From: a virus
DNA: 56,636 nt
Virus record (IMG/VR): IMGVR_UViG_3300046167_000031
Location: 1 to 56,636 of that record
Direction: 5' to 3' (one strand)
Numbering within the stretch: the stretch's first letter is position 1; every line of letters starts with the position of its first letter. The translations under genes were made by a program, and so were the position numbers. The notes below the pieces were generated by a model, which saw only the letters and a program-made list of their open reading frames with translations, was not told where the DNA came from and did not search any database. Positions 5,949-15,018 of the stretch are shown here, piece by piece.

Positions 5949-6230
5949 ATGATTAAACTGTACAACCTAATCATGGACAGTAAACACAACCCACTGTCCT
6001 ACATACCTGATACAAATACACGGCATCTGGTCATGCAGATACTCGCATGGATGTGGTGTATTATCTTTGGAATGTCTGTCGGCTCTGTCACTGTGTTCGG
6101 TATCAGTGCCATAGCACATGCCTTGCTGATAGCAGGTGTGTTCATTACGGCAGGTGTATTTGAAACAGCAAGACGCAAGCCACAGTATTTCGGTGGTTTA
6201 GGTCGAGGCAATGGAGGTGAGCATGAATAG
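5949..6230 (+). CDS. Two-pass membrane protein
   Basis: A 93-residue protein with two hydrophobic segments (about residues 27-47 and 51-71) and a Gly-rich tail. The ATG at 5949 is preferred because AAGGAG at 5936-5941 gives 7-base spacing; an ATG at 5943 would be too close. Unknown early membrane function. Confidence 0.6.
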   Translation: MIKLYNLIMDSKHNPLSYIPDTNTRHLVMQILAWMWCIIFGMSVGSVTVFGISAIAHALLIAGVFITAGVFETARRKPQYFGGLGRGNGGEHE

Positions 6231-6393
6231 TAATGAAATCAAAGGGATACAGTTATCCCAAGCAGTTAAGTGGAGTGGGCAGGACATCTTTGAGGTAGCG
6301 TCTGCTGCCTTTGAGGATGCCAACTACCACAGTTTCAACGAGGTATTCCATGCCGCATGGACTGAGTTCCAGAAGGAGTTAGAAGACTGTTGA
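6223..6393 (+). CDS. Hypothetical protein
   Basis: A 56-residue acidic protein (MNSNEIKGIQLSQAVKWSG) whose ATG follows GGAGGTGAGC and overlaps the preceding gene by 8 bases. The stop overlaps the promoter at 6390. Not recognised. Confidence 0.6.
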   Translation: MNSNEIKGIQLSQAVKWSGQDIFEVASAAFEDANYHSFNEVFHAAWTEFQKELEDC

Positions 6394-6418
6394 CATCTTA
6401 TGTAATAAGGAGTATAAC
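6390..6418 (+). promoter_or_regulatory. Putative promoter, TTGACA-N17-TATAAC
   Basis: TTGACA (6390-6395) overlapping the preceding stop, a 17-base spacer and TATAAC (6413-6418), followed by TATGG as at 12442. It would transcribe the DUF932-recombinase-primase-helicase block. Confidence 0.65.
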
Positions 6419-6419
6419 T

Positions 6420-6473
6420 ATGGACTTGTTGTTATGGATTACCCTACTACCATTAATACTAATCATACTATAA
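6420..6473 (+). CDS. Possible 17-residue hydrophobic micropeptide
   Basis: An ATG with AAGGAG 7 bases upstream opens a 17-codon frame, MDLLLWITLLPLILIIL, almost wholly hydrophobic. The same AAGGAG lies in the spacer of the promoter at 6390, whose start (about 6425) would fall inside this frame. The peptide could therefore come only from read-through transcripts. Real gene or coincidence cannot be decided here. Confidence 0.35.
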   Translation: MDLLLWITLLPLILIIL

Positions 6474-6485
6474 AGGAGAATTGAT

Positions 6486-7316
6486 ATGCTAGAATATATC
6501 CCTGAGAACTTAGACTTTGACGTAACCTTTGAGCCTACTCGTGTCGCTGACAAGAAGTATGTCATTGACGGTAACACTGGCGAACCTATCGCTATCGTTG
6601 GCAAAGACTTCACCTGTGCATCACATGGTGACTTCTTTCGCAGTGTCATGGACACAGTGACAGAAAATCTTTCCTCACATGAGGTAGATGGTGCTAACAT
6701 TGCATGGCGTGATGCTCATCACAATGGCTGGGCTATGATGGACATGACCCTGCCTAACGTCAAGGCTAAGATTACTACCCCGAAGCATGAGACTGAGGTA
6801 GCCCAGCGCATCATTGCATTGCATGGTGTGGACGGTACATGCTCAAACACTGTACTGTTTGGTGCTATCGACTTCTTCTGTACCAATGGCATGGTGCGTG
6901 GTGAGCATGACAAGGTACGCCGCAAGAATACCAGTGGCTTCAGCCTTGACAGGTTCATTGGTCAGCTTAACCGCAGCAAGCAGGACTTCTATGCACAGTC
7001 AGAGCGTCTGCAAGGCTGGGCTAACAAGCCTATCTTCTTTGGTGATGTCAAGCCTATGCTTGAATCCTTACTGAAGTCAGACAAGACAGCAGACAAGATG
7101 CTGCGCTTGTATGAGCAGGAAGCTAACACCAGAGGACACAATGCTTGGGCGTTGTACTCTGCCTTCACTAACTATGCAAGCTATGCTGATGAGCGTAATG
7201 GTTTCAAGCTGCGTAATACCGCTGGCGATACACAGGCTGTCAACATGTTTCAGCGTGAGGCCAAAGTAGCACAGTGGATTGAAAGCAAGCAGTTCAATGA
7301 GTTAATTGCAGCATGA
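6486..7316 (+). CDS. DUF932-type phage/plasmid protein
   Basis: A 276-residue protein matching the DUF932 pattern: an N-terminal ADKKYVIDGNTGEPIAIVGK segment, a central region with HNGWAMMDM and FCTNGMVRG, and a helical C-terminal third. DUF932 proteins are widespread in phages and plasmids next to replication genes and have no firmly known reaction. AAAGGAG lies upstream. It is the first long gene after the 6390 promoter. Confidence 0.75.
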   Translation: MLEYIPENLDFDVTFEPTRVADKKYVIDGNTGEPIAIVGKDFTCASHGDFFRSVMDTVTENLSSHEVDGANIAWRDAHHNGWAMMDMTLPNVKAKITTPKHETEVAQRIIALHGVDGTCSNTVLFGAIDFFCTNGMVRGEHDKVRRKNTSGFSLDRFIGQLNRSKQDFYAQSERLQGWANKPIFFGDVKPMLESLLKSDKTADKMLRLYEQEANTRGHNAWALYSAFTNYASYADERNGFKLRNTAGDTQAVNMFQREAKVAQWIESKQFNELIAA

Positions 7317-7546
7317 ATTTCAATCACGTTGGATTACTTGGGTGTAGCCAATGTTATTGGATGGGTAGGAAGTCTGAAGACGAAGACAATACCTGCCCAT
7401 CTTGTGGCTACAAGGATGTCTTTGACGCTACACTAAGTTATGACAGAACTCATCACGAGTTACATGAGTTAGATAAGTACGAAGTGTACTTATTATATAA
7501 GGAGTATAAGGAGAAGCGTAATGCGAACAGTGCAGCAATTAGTTGA
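7313..7546 (+). CDS. Zinc-ribbon protein
   Basis: A 77-residue protein with CSQC (about residues 11-14) and CPSCGY (about 28-33), a zinc ribbon, followed by a charged helix. It overlaps the DUF932 stop by 4 bases and the recombinase start by 26 bases. Unknown role. Confidence 0.65.
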   Translation: MNFNHVGLLGCSQCYWMGRKSEDEDNTCPSCGYKDVFDATLSYDRTHHELHELDKYEVYLLYKEYKEKRNANSAAIS

Positions 7547-8399
7547 CAAGTACTATACATCTAATGATTACAGTATGTTACGCGACAGAACTAAACAAGA
7601 CTATAAGTATTTCTTGAGTGTAATGTGTAAAGAATTTGGTGATGTAAAGTATACTGACTTGACAAGTAAGCAAGCTAAACACGCTTACGAAGATTGGGTT
7701 GCGCGGGGTATCAGCCTCGCCAACCATGTCTGTACTGTGTCATCTATCGTATTCAGATACGCCATTGAGATGGAGTATGCTACCATCAATCCATTCGCTA
7801 ATGTTAAGCGTAAGTCTGCACCACAACGCAAGGTGGTGTGGACTGAGGATGATGTGCGCCAATTCCTTGACACTGCATACAGTGCATTTGAATGGCGTAG
7901 TATCGGTTTGATAGTACACATGGCATACGAATGGTGTCAGCGACTAGGTGACATGCGCTTGCTTACATGGGATAACTTTGACTTTGCCAATAGGAAGCTA
8001 TCTCTTGAGCAATCCAAGCGTAGGTCACAGGTAACTTTGCCTATCGAAGATGACCTATACGATATGCTGATACATCAAGAGCAGGACTTTGGCTTTCAAC
8101 AGTACGTTGTTCCTCGTACAATGCCTGTACAGGGGCAGTACCACCCTTACAGCATGGAGAGGCTGTCCAAAGCTGGACGGGCTGTCATGCGCGAAGCTGG
8201 GCTGTCTGATGAACTGAGACTGTCTGACTTACGAAGGACTGGCACTACACAAATGGTTGAGGCAGGTGTACCTATGGGACAAATCATGTCGGTTACAGGA
8301 CACACTAACCCACAGTCAGTTAAACCATACATGAAAAATACTTACGCTTCTGCAAATAATGCATTGACAACTCGTAAGTCGCATGGTAAAAGCACTTAA
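7521..8399 (+). CDS. int: Tyrosine recombinase / integrase
   Basis: A 292-residue tyrosine recombinase. Residues 1-95 form the helical SAM-like core-binding domain, and residues 105-285 the catalytic domain. Visible catalytic positions are Arg141 (CQRLGD), Lys166/167, Arg238 in LSDLRRTG, His261 (VTGHTN) and Tyr270, with Tyr275 as an alternative. The usual His of the HxxR motif is Ser235. It sits inside the replication block rather than beside an obvious attachment site, so it may resolve concatemers or multimers as well as, or instead of, integrating. AAGGAG precedes the ATG. Confidence 0.85.
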   Translation: MRTVQQLVDKYYTSNDYSMLRDRTKQDYKYFLSVMCKEFGDVKYTDLTSKQAKHAYEDWVARGISLANHVCTVSSIVFRYAIEMEYATINPFANVKRKSAPQRKVVWTEDDVRQFLDTAYSAFEWRSIGLIVHMAYEWCQRLGDMRLLTWDNFDFANRKLSLEQSKRRSQVTLPIEDDLYDMLIHQEQDFGFQQYVVPRTMPVQGQYHPYSMERLSKAGRAVMREAGLSDELRLSDLRRTGTTQMVEAGVPMGQIMSVTGHTNPQSVKPYMKNTYASANNALTTRKSHGKST

Positions 8400-8424
8400 C
8401 TGCCGCAGAGAAAGTGATATAGTT

Positions 8425-9198
8425 ATGAACATATATAATATAGTAAGTGAATTAGATATACCTAATGGTCATACTAAGAGAATGGCTTGTCCTAACTGTG
8501 GCAAGCGTACCTTTACTGTGACCAACAACATGGGTAGCTTGGTATGGAACTGCTATCGTATGTCATGCGGTGTCAAGGGTGGCACTCGTGTTCACATGAC
8601 GGTAGAGGACATCAGGGCTGGCATGGGTAATGCACAAGATTTTGCTGATGATGTCATACCCTTTGAGTTACCTACCTACATCATACCTCATCGTGACAAT
8701 GTGTACATGAACAGGTGGTGTGCTGAGTGGGGATTAGATATAGATGAATTAGGTTTGTTGTATGATGTAAAGGAAAGCCGTGTGGTATTCCCTGTCATGC
8801 AAGAAGGTAAGATGGTAGATGGTACAGGCAGGTCATTGTCTGGGCATCGTCTACCTAAATGGAAACGATATGGAAAAAGTGGCTTGCCTTATACCGCTGG
8901 TTGTGGTAAAGTCGCAGTTGTTGTTGAGGACTGTGTGAGTGCAGCCGTTGTTGGTTACGGTAACTTTGTCGGGGTTGCGCTTCTTGGAACAAGTTTGCAA
9001 GAGTCGCATAAAAGGTATCTTGCACAGTTCTCAACAGCCGTAATAGCGTTAGACCCCGATGCGCTACCCAAGACTTTGCAGATGGCAAAGGAACTACGTG
9101 GATACGTGAACGATGTTCGTGTCCTACGTTTGACTGATGACTTGAAATATCGTAACCCCGAAGATATGGAGAAGCTAAATGGAATTATCACTGATTAG
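8425..9198 (+). CDS. DNA primase (T7 gp4-type primase half)
   Basis: A 257-residue primase that makes RNA primers for the lagging strand. It has an N-terminal zinc-binding domain (Cys22, Cys25, Cys43, Cys48) and a Toprim domain with Glu168 (VVVEDC) and Asp210/Asp212 (ALDPDA). In T7 primase and helicase are fused; here the helicase is the next, overlapping gene. I chose the ATG at 8425 because MNIYNIVSELDIP begins the domain; an in-frame ATG at 8383 overlaps the recombinase. Confidence 0.85.
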   Translation: MNIYNIVSELDIPNGHTKRMACPNCGKRTFTVTNNMGSLVWNCYRMSCGVKGGTRVHMTVEDIRAGMGNAQDFADDVIPFELPTYIIPHRDNVYMNRWCAEWGLDIDELGLLYDVKESRVVFPVMQEGKMVDGTGRSLSGHRLPKWKRYGKSGLPYTAGCGKVAVVVEDCVSAAVVGYGNFVGVALLGTSLQESHKRYLAQFSTAVIALDPDALPKTLQMAKELRGYVNDVRVLRLTDDLKYRNPEDMEKLNGIITD

Positions 9199-10402
9199 AA
9201 GTTTGATGGACAAGGAGTTCTACGATGACCATCGTGGTTCCAAGTGTCCTGACCGCTTGTTCAGTAGTGATGTGCGAAAGATTAAGAAAGCTATCGACAC
9301 AGCTATGGACAAGTATGAGCGTACCGTATCACCAGATGAGATTGAGGCATTGTTTATGTCAGACAATCCTACTCTGACTACGGCACAGAAAGCCTCATAC
9401 AGTAGCCTGTTTGCACAGGTGAAGCGTGAGCAGCCTATGGGTAGTGACATAGCACAAGAGGTGCTATCCAAACTATTCCAGCAGGTAATTGGAGAAGACG
9501 TTGCTAATATCGGATTCGATATGGTCAACGGTGATGCTTCTACACTAGAGGCATTGCGTAACTTGCTTGAGAGATACGGTGATGACTTCATCCCCAACCT
9601 TAATATCGAATGGGATGATATCACTATCGAAACTCTCATGGCTAAAGCTGAGTTGGAAGCCAAGTGGGCATTCAACATACCATCAGTGACACGTAAGATA
9701 GAAGGTGTGTCAGGTGGTCAGCTTATCGAAGTAGGTGCTAGACCTAACACTGGTAAGACATCCTTCCATGCCAGCTTGATTGCTGCGCCGGGTGGATTTG
9801 CCTCACAGGGTGCTAAGTGTATCATCCTATGTAATGAAGAGCCTACCCACCGTGTCGGTGCTAGATACCTAACAGCAGCGGCTGGAATGACAGCACGAGA
9901 GGTGCGAGATGACATGACTAAGGCCAAGCACATGTACGAACCTGTGATGAACAACATCAAGATTAAGGATGCAGGTGGTAGAGACATGGCGTGGGTTGAG
10001 TCTGTATGTAAATCATTCAAGCCTGACATTCTAGTACTAGACATGGGTGATAAGTTTGGTGTGGCAGGTAACTATGCCAGACCAGACGAAGCACTGAAGG
10101 CTTGTGCTATCTACGCTAGGCAGATTGCAAAGACCTATGACTGTGCCGTATTCTATATGTCACAGCTATCAGCAGATGCTGAAGGTCGTGCGCAGCTTAA
10201 CCAATCAATGATGGAAGGCTCACGTACAGGTAAGGCTGCTGAAGCTGACTTGATGATACTAATTGGTAAGTCACCTACCGTAGAAGGACAGGAAGAAGAA
10301 AGCCCACTACGTCATATCAACATCGTTAAGAACAAGTTGAATGGCTGGCATGGCATGGTGAACTGTGAACTCAACTATCAGACAGCGAGGTACGAAGGAT
10401 GA
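9179..10402 (+). CDS. Replicative DNA helicase (DnaB/T7 gp4-like)
   Basis: A 407-residue RecA-fold helicase. Residues 1-150 are a helical N-terminal region. The ATPase core has Walker A GARPNTGKT (186-194) and Walker B ILVLD (284-288). SQLSADAEGRAQLNQSMMEGS fits the DnaB H3-H4 region. It unwinds DNA ahead of the polymerase and partners the separate primase just upstream, overlapping it by 20 bases with GGAG before the start. Confidence 0.85.
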   Translation: MELSLIRSLMDKEFYDDHRGSKCPDRLFSSDVRKIKKAIDTAMDKYERTVSPDEIEALFMSDNPTLTTAQKASYSSLFAQVKREQPMGSDIAQEVLSKLFQQVIGEDVANIGFDMVNGDASTLEALRNLLERYGDDFIPNLNIEWDDITIETLMAKAELEAKWAFNIPSVTRKIEGVSGGQLIEVGARPNTGKTSFHASLIAAPGGFASQGAKCIILCNEEPTHRVGARYLTAAAGMTAREVRDDMTKAKHMYEPVMNNIKIKDAGGRDMAWVESVCKSFKPDILVLDMGDKFGVAGNYARPDEALKACAIYARQIAKTYDCAVFYMSQLSADAEGRAQLNQSMMEGSRTGKAAEADLMILIGKSPTVEGQEEESPLRHINIVKNKLNGWHGMVNCELNYQTARYEG

Positions 10403-12441
10403 AGCTAGTACTTGATGTAGAAAACACAGTAACCAAGCGTGGTGGTAAGCTACACCTTGACCCCTTTGAGCCTAACAACTCATTGACTATGGTGGGTGTA
10501 CTGACTGACCAAGGACATGAACAGCATTTCCCTTTTGACCATGCTGATGTTCCTAATCAACCTGACTACCATGAGCGTGTGCAGTGGTATCTTGACCAAG
10601 CCACTGTACTCATATGTCACAACGTGGCACATGATTTGCTATGGCTATGGGAGTCAGGCTTCAAGTATGATGGTGCAGTGTTTGATACTATGCTTGTTGA
10701 GTATGTCTTGCAGCGTGGACTGAAGGAACCTCTATCACTAGAGGCTTGTGCAGAACGCTACGAGTTGGATACGAAGAAGCAGGATACACTCAAGGAGTAC
10801 TTCAAGCAGGGCTACAGCACACGAGACATACCATACAACGAGTTGTGTGAGTACCTGTCTGCTGACCTTCATGCTACGCAGCAGCTTGCTGACAAGCTAT
10901 GGTACAGATTAAACACTACGGCAGATGCAGGTCTGCTATCTACTGCACGACTGACTAACCGTGTGGCTAAGTGCCTGACTAAGATATATCAGACAGGCTT
11001 TGCCGTTGACTTGACTAAGCTAGAAGAAGTACGCAGTGAGTTTGAGCAAGAGAAGCAACAACTTACTACTGACTTACAGGCTCATGTACGTAAGCTGATG
11101 GGCGATACACCTATCAACCTCAATAGCCCAGAGCAATTGTCATGGGTTATCTACAGCCGCAAGGTTATGGACAAACCGTATTGGGGTAATGCTATTGACC
11201 CATACATGGCAGACGCAGACTTCCGCAGCCTGATTGCTGGTGGTACAGAGCGTATGCACAAGACAACAGCACAACAGTGCCGCGAGTGTAACGGTACTGG
11301 TCAGATACGAAAGGTAAAGAAAGATGGAACACCATTTGCTAGACCCACAGGCTGTAAGAACTGTAGTGGGCGGGGTTATCTGCTTGTACCTACTGTGGAC
11401 GTGGCGGGGCTGAAGTTCAAGCCACCGACAGCTAAGTGGGCAAGTGCTAACGGCTTCTCTACCAGCAAGCAGAACCTAGAGGTACTAGAATCAGCAGCTA
11501 AGTCCAGAGGACTGGATGATGCAGTTGACTTCTTATACAAGGTGCGGCGGCTATCTGCTGTCGATACCTACCTGTCATCCTTTGTTGATGGCATTGGGTT
11601 GTACACTAAGAGTGATGGCAAGCTGCATGTGCGTCTGTTACAGCATCGCACATCAACTGGTCGCTTCTCTGGTGCTGACCCTAACATGCAGAACATGCCA
11701 CGTGGCGGCACGTTCCCTGTAAAGAAAGTGTTTGTGTCACGATGGGATGGTGGTAAGATAATGGAAGCTGACTTTGCACAGCTTGAGTTTCGTACTGCCG
11801 CGTACTTATCACAGGACGAGGTGGCTATTGAAGAAGTATCTACTGGATTTGATGTACATGCATACACCGCTAAAGTTATTAGTGATGCTGGTCAGCCTAC
11901 GAGTAGGCAGGATGCAAAGGCGCATACGTTTGCTCCACTCTACGGCGCAACAGGATATGGCAGAAGCAAAGCCGAAGCAGCATACTATGAACACTTCACA
12001 GCAAAGTACAAAGGAGTTGCCGCTTGGCACTCCCGACTGGCTAAAGAAGCTGTGAACACACAAAAGATAACCACGCCTAGTGGTAGAGAGTTTGCGTTCC
12101 CTGATGTGGTACGTAAATCTACAGGGCGTGTCTCTCACTTTACACAGATTAAGAATTACCCTGTGCAATCATTCGCTACTGCAGACATTGTACCTATTGC
12201 ATTGCTGCATATTGATGACTTGCTAAAGGGTATGCAATCATGTATAGTGAACTCAGTGCATGACAGTATTGTTATTGACGTACACCCTGACGAAGAAGCG
12301 CAGGTTATCAATGTCATAGCTGCTACTAATGATGCACTACCTGAACTCATCACTTTACGGTGGGGAGTTGACTTCAACGTACCTCTATTATTAGAGGCAA
12401 AGATAGGCCCGAATTGGCTTGACACCAAGGACGTAACCTGA
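10399..12441 (+). CDS. Family A DNA polymerase with 3'-5' exonuclease and DnaJ-type zinc insert
   Basis: A 680-residue replicative polymerase. The exonuclease domain begins with DxE (Asp6, Glu8). Polymerase motif A has Asp458 and Glu463 (ADFAQLE), motif B RQDAKAHTFAPLYG, and motif C His621-Asp622 (VHDS). Between exonuclease and polymerase lie two CxxCxGxG units, Cys294/Cys297 and Cys319/Cys322, a partial DnaJ-type zinc domain. I recall this insert as a trait of the SAR116 phage HMO-2011. The ATG overlaps the helicase end by 4 bases. Confidence 0.92.
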   Translation: MKLVLDVENTVTKRGGKLHLDPFEPNNSLTMVGVLTDQGHEQHFPFDHADVPNQPDYHERVQWYLDQATVLICHNVAHDLLWLWESGFKYDGAVFDTMLVEYVLQRGLKEPLSLEACAERYELDTKKQDTLKEYFKQGYSTRDIPYNELCEYLSADLHATQQLADKLWYRLNTTADAGLLSTARLTNRVAKCLTKIYQTGFAVDLTKLEEVRSEFEQEKQQLTTDLQAHVRKLMGDTPINLNSPEQLSWVIYSRKVMDKPYWGNAIDPYMADADFRSLIAGGTERMHKTTAQQCRECNGTGQIRKVKKDGTPFARPTGCKNCSGRGYLLVPTVDVAGLKFKPPTAKWASANGFSTSKQNLEVLESAAKSRGLDDAVDFLYKVRRLSAVDTYLSSFVDGIGLYTKSDGKLHVRLLQHRTSTGRFSGADPNMQNMPRGGTFPVKKVFVSRWDGGKIMEADFAQLEFRTAAYLSQDEVAIEEVSTGFDVHAYTAKVISDAGQPTSRQDAKAHTFAPLYGATGYGRSKAEAAYYEHFTAKYKGVAAWHSRLAKEAVNTQKITTPSGREFAFPDVVRKSTGRVSHFTQIKNYPVQSFATADIVPIALLHIDDLLKGMQSCIVNSVHDSIVIDVHPDEEAQVINVIAATNDALPELITLRWGVDFNVPLLLEAKIGPNWLDTKDVT

Positions 12442-12447
12442 TATAAC
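12419..12447 (+). promoter_or_regulatory. Putative promoter, TTGACA-N17-TATAAC
   Basis: TTGACA (12419-12424), 17 bases, TATAAC (12442-12447), then TATG. It overlaps the last codons of the polymerase gene and lies 33 bases before the next start, so it can give the ssDNA-binding-like protein extra expression. Confidence 0.7.
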
Positions 12448-12480
12448 TATGCATTCCACAACTGAAAAGGAGTTAATTAT

Positions 12481-13350
12481 ATGACTGAACTTACAACAAT
12501 TGATACAAACAACTATGCTGAGATGGCTAAAGCTATGGGCATGGCAAATGAAGCAGCAACCACCAAGAAGCAGGGCATGTTCCTTGCTAGGTTACGCATC
12601 AACCACTCTGCTATTCTTGGTGCAGAGAGCATCTTAGTCAAGGCAGGTACGTACAAGCTGGAGATTCCAGATGGCCCTACCTACTACGCTGAGTCTGCTA
12701 TTGTCCGTCCATTCATGCAACGCTTCATGTACAAGAAGTTTGTCATGGGTAGTGCTGGCAAACCTAATCGTTACGTTAAGACTGTTATGGCTGATACCCT
12801 TAACATGGACTTGAAGGATAACGATGGCGGCTACAACTGTGGCAAACCTGCTGGCTGGATTGAAGACTATGCTTCACTGCCTGAAGCTACCAAAGAGTTA
12901 ATCAAGTCAATCAAGCGTGTACGAGTAGTGCTTGGCAATGTCGAGTTGATTAATCCTAAAGATGTCAACGGTAATCCTGTTGAGTTGGAGTCTACCCCAT
13001 TCATCTGGGAAGTAGAGAACCGTGACGCATTCAAGACAGTTGGTGGCGTGTTCACAAAGCTGGCTAAGATGAAGCGTCTACCTGTCCAGCATACAGTAGA
13101 CCTTACTACTGAGGAGCGTAAGCTGCCTAATGGCAATAGCTTCTACCTACCTCTGACTGGTATGGATACTACCAAGACAGTTGAACTACAGCAGAAAGAC
13201 CAAGACCTCTTTGCTGACTTCATGTCATGGGTGCAGAACTACAACGAGTACATCATCAATGCCTATGCAGAGAAAGCAGGGGATAGTGATGGTGATGAGT
13301 TGGATGAGTTGGATATCAACGACATCATTGACGTTGAAGAGGTAGCATAA
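12481..13350 (+). CDS. Putative ssDNA-binding protein
   Basis: A 289-residue protein with a strongly acidic C-terminal tail (DSDGDELDELDINDIIDVEE), a feature of phage and bacterial ssDNA-binding proteins that recruit partners. The core is predicted beta-rich around residues 35-230. It lies right after the polymerase, has its own strong promoter and AAAAGGAG site, and precedes nuclease genes, all fitting abundant replication protein. No OB-fold motif can be proved by eye. Confidence 0.55.
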   Translation: MTELTTIDTNNYAEMAKAMGMANEAATTKKQGMFLARLRINHSAILGAESILVKAGTYKLEIPDGPTYYAESAIVRPFMQRFMYKKFVMGSAGKPNRYVKTVMADTLNMDLKDNDGGYNCGKPAGWIEDYASLPEATKELIKSIKRVRVVLGNVELINPKDVNGNPVELESTPFIWEVENRDAFKTVGGVFTKLAKMKRLPVQHTVDLTTEERKLPNGNSFYLPLTGMDTTKTVELQQKDQDLFADFMSWVQNYNEYIINAYAEKAGDSDGDELDELDINDIIDVEEVA

Positions 13351-14204
13351 TGAACCATCCTGCTGAACTGGCGTTACATCAGTACATGGATAGTGCTGTC
13401 AAGGGTGACAGTACCATGTCTGAGACTACCATCAATCAGGTAGCCGCAGATATATCCGATGCACTGAAGCGTCAGTTTGGTGGGGGAACTAAGAGAGGTG
13501 ACTTCAGGATTCGCATGTCCAATGTTGGCAGACCTACTTGCCAGCTATGGTATGAGAAGAACAAGCCTGAAGTTGCCTTGCCTTTCCCCACCACATTCAT
13601 AATGAACATGATGCTTGGAGACATCGTTGAAGCTGTCTTCAAGGGATTGCTAAAGGAAGCGGGGGTACAATATGAAGATAGTAAAACCGTTCATCTGGAC
13701 GTTGGTGACGATAGCATTCGCGGCTCATATGATATTGTCATTAACGATGCTGTCGATGATATTAAATCAGCTTCCGACTGGTCATATAGAAACAAATTTG
13801 AATCCTACGATACCCTTGCCAGTGGTGATGGTTTCGGATACGTAGGCCAGTTAGCTGGCTACGCAAAGGCATCCGGCAAGAAGGTCGGTGGCTGGTGGGT
13901 AGTCAACAAAGCTAATGGTGCGTTCAAGTATGTACCAGCTACAGGACTTGACCTTGATGCAGAGGTTAAGAAGATAGAGGATACAGTAGCAACAGTAAAG
14001 GAGAACAGATTTGAAAAGTGTTTTCAACCAGTACCAGAGAAGTTTAGAGGCAAGGAGACAGGTAACAAAATACTTAATGATGGCTGCAGGTTTTGTAGCT
14101 ATCGTTTTGATTGTTGGCCTACTCTAACAGAGAAGCCAGCCGTTAAGTCACAGGCAAAGAATCCACCTATCATCTCATACATAGGAGATGTAATTGCTGC
14201 ATAA
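13350..14204 (+). CDS. Cas4/RecB-like PD-(D/E)XK exonuclease
   Basis: A 284-residue nuclease candidate. The core motif is visible as GSYDIVI...DDIKSAS with a following Q in GQLAGYA. Cys residues at about 107... are not conserved, but a late cluster (KCF...CRFCSYRFDCWP, residues about 220-262) fits the Fe-S cluster of Cas4/AddB-type nucleases. Likely acts on DNA ends during replication, recombination or host DNA degradation. The ATG shares a base with the preceding stop. Confidence 0.7.
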   Translation: MNHPAELALHQYMDSAVKGDSTMSETTINQVAADISDALKRQFGGGTKRGDFRIRMSNVGRPTCQLWYEKNKPEVALPFPTTFIMNMMLGDIVEAVFKGLLKEAGVQYEDSKTVHLDVGDDSIRGSYDIVINDAVDDIKSASDWSYRNKFESYDTLASGDGFGYVGQLAGYAKASGKKVGGWWVVNKANGAFKYVPATGLDLDAEVKKIEDTVATVKENRFEKCFQPVPEKFRGKETGNKILNDGCRFCSYRFDCWPTLTEKPAVKSQAKNPPIISYIGDVIAA

Positions 14205-14214
14205 GGCAAGACGT

Positions 14215-14646
14215 ATGGCTATTAAGTATGGGTATCGCAGTGGGCTAGAACATCAGCTATCCCTGTATCTTGATGAACACAAGGTCAAGTATGACTACGA
14301 GAACATCAAGATAGAATGGGAAGACCTAGCCTACCGCACCTATACACCAGACTTTATACTATACAACGGTATCATTATTGAGACTAAGGGAAGGTTCCTT
14401 GCGGCAGATAGGCGAAAGCATGTCGCTATCAAGAAGCAGCATCCCAAGCTTGACATCAGGTTTGTGTTCACTAATAGTAGAGCCAAGCTTAGTAAGGGAG
14501 CGAAGTCTTCCTACGCTGACTGGTGTATCAAGCATGGGTTTAGATACTATGACCGTATCATTCCTGAAGACTGGCTAAAAGAGAAAGGCAAGAACAAACA
14601 TCCCGCATTTATAAAGTTCAAGGGTTCAAAAGTAAAAAGGAGATAG
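14215..14646 (+). CDS. Endonuclease I (T7 gp3-type Holliday junction resolvase)
   Basis: A 143-residue homolog of T7 endonuclease I. Clear matches are YRSGLEHQL near the N-terminus, TYTPDFIL and IIETKG (catalytic D...ExK), then LDIRFVFTNSRAKLSKG and SYADWCIKHG. It cuts branched DNA and helps break down host DNA. The ATG at 14215 fits the family N-terminus; an in-frame ATG at 14194 overlaps the previous gene. Confidence 0.9.
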   Translation: MAIKYGYRSGLEHQLSLYLDEHKVKYDYENIKIEWEDLAYRTYTPDFILYNGIIIETKGRFLAADRRKHVAIKKQHPKLDIRFVFTNSRAKLSKGAKSSYADWCIKHGFRYYDRIIPEDWLKEKGKNKHPAFIKFKGSKVKRR

Positions 14647-14649
14647 CAC

Positions 14650-15018
14650 ATGGATATGGAACAGCTAAAGAAACAGATAGAAGATGAAGACTTTGTTATA
14701 CGCCTACGGCCTTACGCTGACGATGATGGTAAGTGGAGTGGCGAGATTGATATATCCATCATGGCCTTTCCTGAGAACAAAATGGATGACGATGACTACG
14801 GGCAGGTAATGCATTTTTGTAAGATGATGTGTGCTACTGTACCTATCATGGAAGAGTCAAAAGATATTCGCGATATAGTTCACGATTATGTGATGGAAGT
14901 TATTGACAACGAGATGGATATTACTGTAGAGTTAGAAGAAGAAGCAGGTGTTGAGAAAACCTATGATGGTAATGTAATACACCTTAACTTTAATACTAAG
15001 ACAGGGGGTTCAGCATGA
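14650..15018 (+). CDS. Acidic hypothetical protein
   Basis: A 122-residue, strongly acidic protein (MDMEQLKKQIEDEDFVIRL) with AAGGAGATAG upstream. Predicted alpha/beta with an acidic helical C-terminal half. No family recognised. The end overlaps the DUF3310 gene by 4 bases. Confidence 0.65.
   Translation: MDMEQLKKQIEDEDFVIRLRPYADDDGKWSGEIDISIMAFPENKMDDDDYGQVMHFCKMMCATVPIMEESKDIRDIVHDYVMEVIDNEMDITVELEEEAGVEKTYDGNVIHLNFNTKTGGSA

Noticed and set aside
8364-8392. TTGACA near the end of the recombinase gene as a promoter
   Set aside because: At 17-18 bases downstream only TAAAAG is found, a poor -10 box.
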